Shown here: positions 1 to 4,798 of the stretch, one piece after another
Numbering within the stretch: the stretch's first letter is position 1
How the letters are laid out: each line of letters begins with the position of its first letter
Source: Actinomycetes bacterium
GTDB taxonomy: Bacteria > Actinomycetota > Actinomycetes > Actinomycetales > Microbacteriaceae
NCBI GenBank assembly: GCA_023431405.1
Contig: JAEYVZ010000028.1
Span: 1-5,707 of the forward strand
Reading direction: 5' to 3'
DNA length: 5,707 nt
The notes under the pieces: generated by a model
Seen by the model: only the letters and a program-made list of their open reading frames with translations
Told to the model about the DNA's origin: nothing
The model's database searches: none
Translations under genes and position numbers: made by a program

Positions 1-43
1 GACCTGATCGGTCCCGGCGGCGCTGTGTCGTGCTGTCTTCGCG

Positions 44-1627
44 TCAGGTGCTCCGAGGGCGGCGCGCGGCGGGCGCGTCGCCATCCGGCGGGCTGCTTGC
101 CGCGCCCGTATCCGACCCCGCAGCACGGGTGGCGGCACCCTCTGCTTCGTCTTCATCGTGCGTGCCGTGCTTGGCCTTCTCGGCCGGGCTTCGCTCGTCC
201 CAGCTCGGACGCCGCAGGGCGTAGAAGAGCAGCGGCGGCGCACCGAGCACGACGATCACCAGCGCCACGATCCAGGGGTAGGCCGCGGGCGAGAACGCCG
301 TGAAGCCGTCGGGCGGGATGAAGGCCAGTACGAATGCGGCGAGGCACGCCACGAACCCCACGCCGCCGATGAGATTCATCGCCGGCACCCGGTAGCTGCG
401 GGTCACGTTCGGCTCCTTGCGCCGCAGCACGATGCCGGCGGCGAACATCAGCATGTACATGATGAGGTAGAGCGCCGCGGCCATGTCGATGAGGGCGACG
501 AATGCCGCACTCACGTTCGGCACGATGACGAAGATCGCCGCGAGGATCGTGACGATCGTGCCCTGCAGCATGAGGATGCCGGACTGCACGCCCGCCTTGT
601 TGCGCTTCTGGAGTGCGGGCGGCAGCAGCCCTGTCTCCGCTGCTGCCAGCAGACCCTTCGACGGACCGGCGATCCAGGTGATGACGGAGGCCAGGGCGCC
701 CGCAGCGATCAGCGCCGACACGATCGGCGTCCCCCACCCGAGACCCCAATGTTCGAAGTACTCCTGGAACGCCAGCATGATGCCGTTGGTGAGTCCCAGC
801 TCCTTCTCCGGCACGGCGATCGAGATCGCGAGGGTCGGCAGGATGAACACGAGCAGGATCAGCACCGCGGCGAGGAAGACCGACCTGGGGTAGCCCTTGC
901 CGGGATCCTTCATCTGGTTGACGTGCACGGCGTTGACTTCCATGCCCGCATAGGCGAGCACGTTCGACACGATGAGCACGATGGAGGCGATGCCGGTGAA
1001 CGGCGGGATGACGGCGCTCGCGTCGAGGGGAACCTCGCTCTTCTCGCCGGTGCCCAGCCAGATGAACCCGAACACGATGAGCAGCACCGCAGGCAGCAGC
1101 GTGCCGAGGATGCCGCCCCACGAGCCGAGCTTCGCGAAGAGGTTGCCGCCACGGAGGGTGATCAGCGTCGAGCCCCAGTAGAGCACGAGGATCACGATGG
1201 CCGTGAACAGTCCCGAGTTCGACAGAGACGGGTCGACGAAGACGAACGCGAGGGCGGCGGCGATGAAGGCGATCTGCGTCGGGTACCAGACGACATTCTG
1301 GATCCACTGCAGCCAGACCGCGGTGAAGCCCCACCTGTTGCCGAAGGCCTCCCTCACCCAGACGTACACGCCGCCTTTCCAGCCGGTGGCGAGCTCTGCC
1401 GCCACCAGCGCCGTGGGAATCAAGAAGAAGATCGCCGGGATGATGTAGAGCGTGATGCTGCCGAGGCCGTAGACGGCCATCGCGGGGAGCGAGCGCAGAC
1501 TCGCCACCACCACGAGGGTGAGCAGCGCGAGCTGCCCGACCCCGAGGAAGCTCGTCACGACCTTGCTGGACGTGAGCGGATGGTTCGAAGCGGCGTCTGC
1601 GGTCGTCGCGTTCTTCGTGGTCGACAT
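44..1627 (-). CDS. gadC: Glutamate/GABA antiporter, APC superfamily (GadC-like)
   Basis: Predicted inner-membrane amino-acid permease of 527 aa that exchanges external glutamate for internal GABA, the partner of the decarboxylase just upstream. Hydrophobicity suggests about 12 membrane helices between residues 24 and 470. Segments matching E. coli GadC as I recall it are GGVYVWV (85-91) followed by NRWGF (97-101), YAGMEVNAVHVNQMKDP (226-242; MGVEASATHVNEM-like in E. coli) and WIAGPSKGL (318-326). E. coli GadC has 511 aa. Here a polar, Pro/Ala/Asp/Glu-rich tail (about 471-527) occupies the place of its C-plug, which closes the channel at neutral pH. The start is firm: AGGAGG lies 5 nt before the ATG and overlaps the gadB stop codon, so translation is probably coupled. 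Substrate assignment relies on the gadB context; by sequence alone another APC amino-acid exchanger is possible. Confidence 0.9.
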   Translation of the reverse strand: MSTTKNATTADAASNHPLTSSKVVTSFLGVGQLALLTLVVVASLRSLPAMAVYGLGSITLYIIPAIFFLIPTALVAAELATGWKGGVYVWVREAFGNRWGFTAVWLQWIQNVVWYPTQIAFIAAALAFVFVDPSLSNSGLFTAIVILVLYWGSTLITLRGGNLFAKLGSWGGILGTLLPAVLLIVFGFIWLGTGEKSEVPLDASAVIPPFTGIASIVLIVSNVLAYAGMEVNAVHVNQMKDPGKGYPRSVFLAAVLILLVFILPTLAISIAVPEKELGLTNGIMLAFQEYFEHWGLGWGTPIVSALIAAGALASVITWIAGPSKGLLAAAETGLLPPALQKRNKAGVQSGILMLQGTIVTILAAIFVIVPNVSAAFVALIDMAAALYLIMYMLMFAAGIVLRRKEPNVTRSYRVPAMNLIGGVGFVACLAAFVLAFIPPDGFTAFSPAAYPWIVALVIVVLGAPPLLFYALRRPSWDERSPAEKAKHGTHDEDEAEGAATRAAGSDTGAASSPPDGDAPAARRPRST

Positions 1628-1632
1628 GTCGG

Positions 1633-1638
1633 CCTCCT
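1633..1638 (-). promoter_or_regulatory. gadC Shine-Dalgarno overlapping the gadB stop codon
   Basis: A perfect AGGAGG on the minus strand, 5 nt upstream of the gadC ATG. The gadB TAG stop (1637-1639) shares two bases with it. Ribosomes terminating on gadB therefore end on the gadC ribosome-binding site, a typical arrangement for translational coupling and fixed stoichiometry. It also settles the gadC start. Confidence 0.85.
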
Positions 1639-3013
1639 AGTGGTGGAAGGCGGGATGCTGGCCCTCGACCGGCATCGGCGATTCGAGCGCATCGAGGTAG
1701 GCGGTCTCGTTCTCGATGTCGGCGAGCAGCTCGGCAGCGAGGTCCATGCTGAGGCCGTTGCGCACGACGATGCGCTGGACGGTGAGGTCGGTCAGGTCCT
1801 CAGGCATCGGATAAGCGGGAACCAGCCACCCCTTCGCGCGCAGGCGATCCTGCAGGTGATACAGATTCCACCGGTCGGTGTGACCCGGCTTCAGCTCCCA
1901 CGCGAAGACGGGGATGTCGCTGCCGTCGTTCCACAGTTCGAACGCGTCGATCTTGGCGATCCCTGCGGAAAGGAACTTCGCGACATCCTGCGATGCCTTC
2001 TGCACGGCGCGGTATCCCTCGAATCCGAGCCGGAGGAACATGTAGTACTGCAGCAGCACCTGCGCGCCCGGTCGGGAGAAGTTCAACGCGAACGTCGGCA
2101 TCTCGCCGCCCAGGTAGCTGACCTTGAACACGAGGTCGTCGGGCAGCCACTCGGTGGTGCGCCAGACGACCCAGCCGAGCCCCGGGTAGACGAGACCGTA
2201 CTTGTGCCCCGAGGTGCTGATGGAGTGCACCCTCTCGAGCCGGAAGTCCCACTCGAGGTCGGGCTGAAGGAAGGGCGCGATCATGGCGCCCGAGGCGCCG
2301 TCGACGTGGATGGGGATGTCGAGGCCGGTCTTGGCCTGGATCTCGTCGAGCGCTGCAGCGATCTGGGCGACCGGCTCGTACATGCCGGTGTAGGTGACAC
2401 CCATGATGGCGACGACGCCGATCGTGTTCTCGTCCACGTACTTCTCGAGGTCGAAGCCGTCGAGCGTCTTGTGCTCCCGAGAGATCGGCACGAAGCGGGG
2501 TTCGACGTCGAAGTAGTTGCAGAACTTCTCCCAGCAGACCTGAACAGCCGACGACATCACGAGGTTCGGCTTCTCGGTGTCTTTCCCGGCCGCGCGGCGC
2601 GCGTGCTGCCAGCGCCGCTTGAAGGCGAGGCCGCCGAGCATGCAGGCTTCCGACGACCCGATCGTCGACGTGCCGATGCTGTTCGAGGCGTCGGGCGAGT
2701 TCCACAGGTTCGCCAGCATGTGCCAGCAGTTGTCCTCGATCGCGGCGGTCTGGGGGTACTCGTCCTTGTCGATCATGTTCTTGTCGAACGACGCTTCGTA
2801 TACCTGCTTCGCGTTCTCGTCCATCCACGTGCCGACGAAGGTCGCGAGGTTCAGTCGCGAGTTCCCATCGAGCATCGTCTCGTCGTCGACGATCTGCCGC
2901 GCCGTGTCGGGAAGCGACTCCTTGTCGGGGATCCGATGACGAGCGGCGACCGTCGCCTCGCCCGGACGCGCGAACATGGGGATTTCTTCACCGTCAGCCT
3001 GTGTCACGTTCAT
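1637..3013 (-). CDS. gadB: Glutamate decarboxylase, PLP-dependent
   Basis: Catalyses L-glutamate + H+ to GABA + CO2 in the cytoplasm with pyridoxal phosphate. The product is 458 aa from the chosen start, against 466 aa for E. coli GadB. Family landmarks, numbered from this start, are RLNLATF (53-59), DKDEYPQTAAIE (82-93), the GTSTIGSSEACMLGG block (114-128), GVTYTGMYEP (205-214), the cofactor aspartate in HVDGASG (Asp238) and the Schiff-base lysine in SGHKYG (Lys271, matching Lys276 of E. coli). YLGGEMPTFALNFSRPG (300-316) also matches. The C-terminus ends in Phe-His-His, where E. coli has the autoinhibitory His465. The start at 3013 has GGGAG 5 nt upstream; a GTG at 3073 would add 20 low-complexity residues (Thr/Ala/Val) lying over an inverted repeat, so I rejected it. 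First gene of a two-gene operon with gadC. Whether it is called gadA or gadB is arbitrary. Confidence 0.96.
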   Translation of the reverse strand: MNVTQADGEEIPMFARPGEATVAARHRIPDKESLPDTARQIVDDETMLDGNSRLNLATFVGTWMDENAKQVYEASFDKNMIDKDEYPQTAAIEDNCWHMLANLWNSPDASNSIGTSTIGSSEACMLGGLAFKRRWQHARRAAGKDTEKPNLVMSSAVQVCWEKFCNYFDVEPRFVPISREHKTLDGFDLEKYVDENTIGVVAIMGVTYTGMYEPVAQIAAALDEIQAKTGLDIPIHVDGASGAMIAPFLQPDLEWDFRLERVHSISTSGHKYGLVYPGLGWVVWRTTEWLPDDLVFKVSYLGGEMPTFALNFSRPGAQVLLQYYMFLRLGFEGYRAVQKASQDVAKFLSAGIAKIDAFELWNDGSDIPVFAWELKPGHTDRWNLYHLQDRLRAKGWLVPAYPMPEDLTDLTVQRIVVRNGLSMDLAAELLADIENETAYLDALESPMPVEGQHPAFHH

Positions 3014-3018
3014 GGTCT

Positions 3019-3023
3019 CTCCC
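3019..3023 (-). promoter_or_regulatory. gadB ribosome-binding site (GGGAG)
   Basis: GGGAG, within the stretch GGGAGAG on the minus strand, lies 5 nt before the ATG at 3013. This supports that ATG over the longer GTG-initiated frame beginning at 3073. Confidence 0.65.
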
Positions 3024-3031
3024 GCCGTTGT

Positions 3032-3053
3032 CACGACCGCGGTCGCGGTCGTG
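3032..3053. repeat. Perfect 10+10-bp inverted repeat upstream of gadB
   Basis: Arms CACGACCGCG (3032-3041) and CGCGGTCGTG (3044-3053) are exact reverse complements around a 2-nt centre. The near edge is 18 nt before the gadB ATG and 8 nt from its ribosome-binding site. If transcription starts near 3081, it lies in the 5' leader. It could be a dyad operator or, with the inner pairs open, a hairpin acting on translation initiation. The right half also reads as three copies of GGTCG at 6-nt spacing, so a small tandem repeat is an alternative origin. Confidence 0.6.
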
Positions 3054-3074
3054 GTCGAGCGGCAAGAAAGCACG

Positions 3075-3087
3075 CCCGACCGTCGGG
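3075..3087. promoter_or_regulatory. Palindrome at the predicted gadB transcription start (candidate operator)
   Basis: CCCGAC and GTCGGG flank a single central base, giving 6+6 perfect symmetry. It directly adjoins the candidate -10 box (3088-3093) on its downstream side and would cover about -6 to +7, the usual place for a repressor that blocks promoter opening. The symmetry is seen directly; the operator role is inferred. Confidence 0.4.
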
Positions 3088-3093
3088 AGTGTA
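3088..3093 (-). promoter_or_regulatory. Candidate gadB promoter -10 box (TACACT)
   Basis: On the minus strand TACACT fits the actinobacterial TAnnnT -10 pattern and would start transcription near 3081, leaving a leader of about 68 nt before gadB. The -35 is weak: GTCGGT at 3111-3116 with 17-nt spacing, or TGTCGG one base further with 18. A separate promoter here fits the hairpin that closes the preceding gene. Confidence 0.45.
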
Positions 3094-3113
3094 GGTCGGC
3101 CCTTCGACCGACC
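3094..3113. repeat. GGTCGG / CCGACC inverted repeat in the gadB promoter spacer
   Basis: Perfect 6-bp arms, GGTCGG (3094-3099) and CCGACC (3108-3113), separated by 8 nt. They lie between and over the candidate -10 and -35 of gadB. The same CCGAC/GTCGG pentamer builds the palindrome at 3075-3087, which suggests several half-sites for one regulator. Confidence 0.4.
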
Positions 3114-3171
3114 GACAGGGACTTCAGGCCCGGATGACACAGACTCGCGTAGGCCTCGGCACGGAGACCGG

Positions 3172-3187
3172 CCCGCTCAGTAGCGGG
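3172..3187 (-). terminator. Hairpin abutting the chorismate mutase stop codon
   Basis: CCCGCT (3172-3177) and AGCGGG (3182-3187) form a 6-bp GC-rich stem with a 4-nt loop, starting on the base right after the TGA stop (3188-3190). No U-run follows. It may be one of the U-tract-poor terminators common in high-GC actinobacteria, or only a 3'-end stabilising stem. Confidence 0.45.
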
Positions 3188-3505
3188 TCAGTCGGACTGC
3201 GCGGCGGCCGTATGGTGACGGATGACTTCGGCGACGACGAAGGTGAACCACTTCTGAGCGAACTCGGGGTCGAGGTCGGCGTCTTCGGCGAGCTGGCGCA
3301 GACGCGCGATCTGCTGCTCTTCGCGTGACGGATCGGAGGCCGGCATCCCGTGCTCGGCCTTCAGCACGCCCACCTGCTTGGTGCAGCGGAAGCGCTCCGC
3401 GAGCATGAAGATGAGGGCGGCGTCGATGTTGTCGATGCTCGCGCGCAGACGGTGCAGCTGAGCGGTGGCGTCGGCGTCGCGTTCGGCAGCCGTGGCGTCG
3501 GTCAT
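3188..3505 (-). CDS. Chorismate mutase, AroQ type
   Basis: Rearranges chorismate to prephenate, the branch point to phenylalanine and tyrosine, in the cytoplasm. The product is 105 aa, the size of a free-standing all-helical AroQ domain. After a short polar N-terminus the family pattern aligns with the E. coli P-protein domain: Arg21 (Arg11), Arg38 in LAERFR (Arg28), Lys49 in GVLKAEHG (Lys39), Asp58 (Asp48), Arg61 and Glu62 in SREEQQIARL (Arg51, Glu52). In the last helix, AEVIRHH (92-98) puts His where E. coli has Gln88. This LAERFRCT...VIRHH version is, from memory, widespread as a short monofunctional chorismate mutase. The start is firm: GGAGG lies 4 nt upstream of ATG, with a second GGAGG 6 nt before it. 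It is divergent from the AI-2E gene and in the same direction as gadB, separated by a hairpin and a promoter region, so it is probably its own transcription unit. Confidence 0.88.
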   Translation of the reverse strand: MTDATAAERDADATAQLHRLRASIDNIDAALIFMLAERFRCTKQVGVLKAEHGMPASDPSREEQQIARLRQLAEDADLDPEFAQKWFTFVVAEVIRHHTAAAQSD

Positions 3506-3509
3506 GATT

Positions 3510-3520
3510 CCTCCACCTCC
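3510..3520 (-). promoter_or_regulatory. Tandem Shine-Dalgarno before the chorismate mutase gene
   Basis: Two GGAGG copies (minus strand; 3510-3514 and 3516-3520) lie 4 and 10 nt before the ATG. They fix the start. The doubling may offer two ribosome-docking registers or be incidental purine richness. Confidence 0.7.
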
Positions 3521-3568
3521 ACGGTACCGGTTGATGTAACGGCTCCCCGCGCGCAGCCCGCCCCGCCC

Positions 3569-3574
3569 TAAAGT
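3569..3574 (+). promoter_or_regulatory. Candidate -10 box of a leaderless promoter for the AI-2E gene (TAAAGT)
   Basis: TAAAGT fits the actinobacterial TAnnnT -10 pattern, with exactly 6 nt to the ATG at 3581, so transcription would start at or next to the A of ATG. No Shine-Dalgarno is present upstream of that ATG. No convincing -35 is seen about 17 nt upstream, which is usual for such promoters. Confidence 0.5.
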
Positions 3575-3580
3575 GTGACC

Positions 3581-4780
3581 ATGAGTGACACCGATCGCGG
3601 CGCGGGCCGCCCGTCCTGGTTGTCTCGCCGCGATCGCACCCGGCGCCCGAGTGCGTCGCCGAGCGCGGTCAGCGCGGCAGCCCCGTCGCCGGCGGCGCCT
3701 GCTGCCGCGCCCGAGCCTCGTCCGCGCGCGGTGCTGACCGACATCAACCGGCCTGTCATCGCGGGATTCCTCCTCGCTCTCGGCGCGCTTCTGGCGATCG
3801 GGCTTGCCAGTGCCCTTGCCGATCTCGCCACGATCCTGATCTACATCGCCTTCGCGCTTTTCGCCGCTCTCGGGCTCGACCCGCTCGTGCGGCGCCTGCA
3901 GTCGGGTGGGGTCGGACGCGCCTGGGCGATCGTGATCGTGTACTTCGGATTCGCGTTGGTCATCGTCGGGGTCATCTGGCTCGTGGTCCCGACGGTCGTC
4001 ACTCAGATCAGCCGTTTCATCACGGAGCTGCCGGCGACGATCGACGGCTTCCAGCGCACCGAGGTGTACGCGTGGCTCCGCGCTCAGTTCGGCGACCAGG
4101 TGCCGGCGCTGCTCGACGAGCTCCAGCGCTTCATCACCGACCCGAGCAATCTGGCCGCGATCGGCGGCGGCGTGCTGCAGGTGGGCATCTCCATCGGCAC
4201 GACGATCTCCGGGATCATCATCATCGTGGTGCTGAGCCTGTACTTCCTGGCGTCGCTCCCGCAGATGAAGCAGGCCCTGTACCGGCTGCTCCCCGCCCGC
4301 AACCGTCCCGTGGCAGCAGAGCTCACCGAGGAGATCACCGACTCGGTCGGCGGCTACCTCGGCGGAATGGTGGTGCTCGCGTTCTTCAACTCGGTCGTGA
4401 CCTTCATCCTGTACAGCCTGCTCGGCCTTCCCTTCCCGTTGCTCCTGGCGGTGGTGGCCTTCACCCTGACGATCATCCCGCTGGTCGGAACCGTGCTGTT
4501 CTGGGGCGTCGGTTCCGTCGTCGCGTTGTTCACGAATCCGCTCAGCGCACTCATCTTCGCCGCGGCCTATCTCGTCTACATGCAGCTGGAAGCATACGTC
4601 CTCACGCCGCGCGTGATGAACAAGACCATCTCGGTGCCGGGAGCGCTCGTCGTGATCGGAGCACTCGTCGGCGGCACCCTCATGGGACTGCTGGGCGCGC
4701 TGGTCGCGATACCGGTGACCGCGTCGATCCTGCTCATCGTGAAGAAGCTCATCCTCCCCAAGCAGGACGCCAAGGTCTGA
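3581..4780 (+). CDS. AI-2E family (TqsA/PerM-like) membrane protein
   Basis: Polytopic membrane protein of the DUF20/AI-2E transporter family, 399 aa from the ATG chosen here. The first ~50 residues are polar and Pro/Ala/Ser-rich, probably a disordered cytoplasmic tail. Counting from that ATG, two hydrophobic hairpin segments follow (about 58-100 and 114-140), then a soluble stretch (about 141-195) and further helices to residue 388. Family signatures lie in the second half: IIPLVGT (298-304), YMQLEAYVLTPRVMNKT (333-349) and the glycine-rich LVGGTLMGLLGALVAIPV (362-379). An in-frame GTG at 3575 would add two residues; the -10 spacing favours the ATG. Some members export the quorum signal AI-2 and others have been linked to ion or osmotic transport, so the family name should not be read as a proven substrate. 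It is monocistronic here, divergent from the chorismate mutase and convergent with the lactonase-like gene. Confidence 0.9.
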   Translation: MSDTDRGAGRPSWLSRRDRTRRPSASPSAVSAAAPSPAAPAAAPEPRPRAVLTDINRPVIAGFLLALGALLAIGLASALADLATILIYIAFALFAALGLDPLVRRLQSGGVGRAWAIVIVYFGFALVIVGVIWLVVPTVVTQISRFITELPATIDGFQRTEVYAWLRAQFGDQVPALLDELQRFITDPSNLAAIGGGVLQVGISIGTTISGIIIIVVLSLYFLASLPQMKQALYRLLPARNRPVAAELTEEITDSVGGYLGGMVVLAFFNSVVTFILYSLLGLPFPLLLAVVAFTLTIIPLVGTVLFWGVGSVVALFTNPLSALIFAAAYLVYMQLEAYVLTPRVMNKTISVPGALVVIGALVGGTLMGLLGALVAIPVTASILLIVKKLILPKQDAKV

Positions 4781-4798
4781 CCCGTCAGCGACGGTCAG
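4777..4798. terminator. Shared hairpin carrying both convergent stop codons
   Basis: CTGA plus CCGTC on the left pair with GACGG plus TCAG on the right: 9 bp, one bulged C (4781) and a 3-nt loop AGC. The TGA of the AI-2E gene (4778-4780) lies in the left arm. The stop of the minus-strand gene (4785-4787) spans the last two bases of that arm and the first base of the loop. It is placed to serve as a bidirectional terminator between convergent genes, though neither strand shows a U-run after it. Confidence 0.5.

Noticed and set aside
1..43. Terminator or gene after gadC at the left edge
   Set aside because: Only a 4-bp GACC/GGTC stem is visible at 1-13 and the window ends there, so nothing can be supported.
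153..1334. A 393-codon minus-strand frame overlapping gadC
   Set aside because: It is Arg/His-rich, out of frame with a clear membrane transporter, and has no family motif.
3014..3073. N-terminal extension of GadB from a GTG at 3073
   Set aside because: The added 20 residues are unlike other GADs, there is no clear ribosome-binding site, and the extension overlaps the inverted repeat. The ATG at 3013 has GGGAG at proper spacing and gives the usual length.
158..3094. A 978-codon open frame on the plus strand running antisense across gadC, gadB and their junction
   Set aside because: Its translation is dominated by Arg, His, Glu and Asp with no recognisable domain, and it lies opposite two well-supported genes. 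Stop-free antisense frames of this size are a known by-product of strong GC3 bias.
3521..3530. Short palindromes CGGTACCG and ACCGGT, and TACCGT as a -10 for the chorismate mutase gene
   Set aside because: The palindromes are too short to be meaningful in GC-rich DNA. TACCGT abuts the Shine-Dalgarno, would leave almost no leader, and has no -35.
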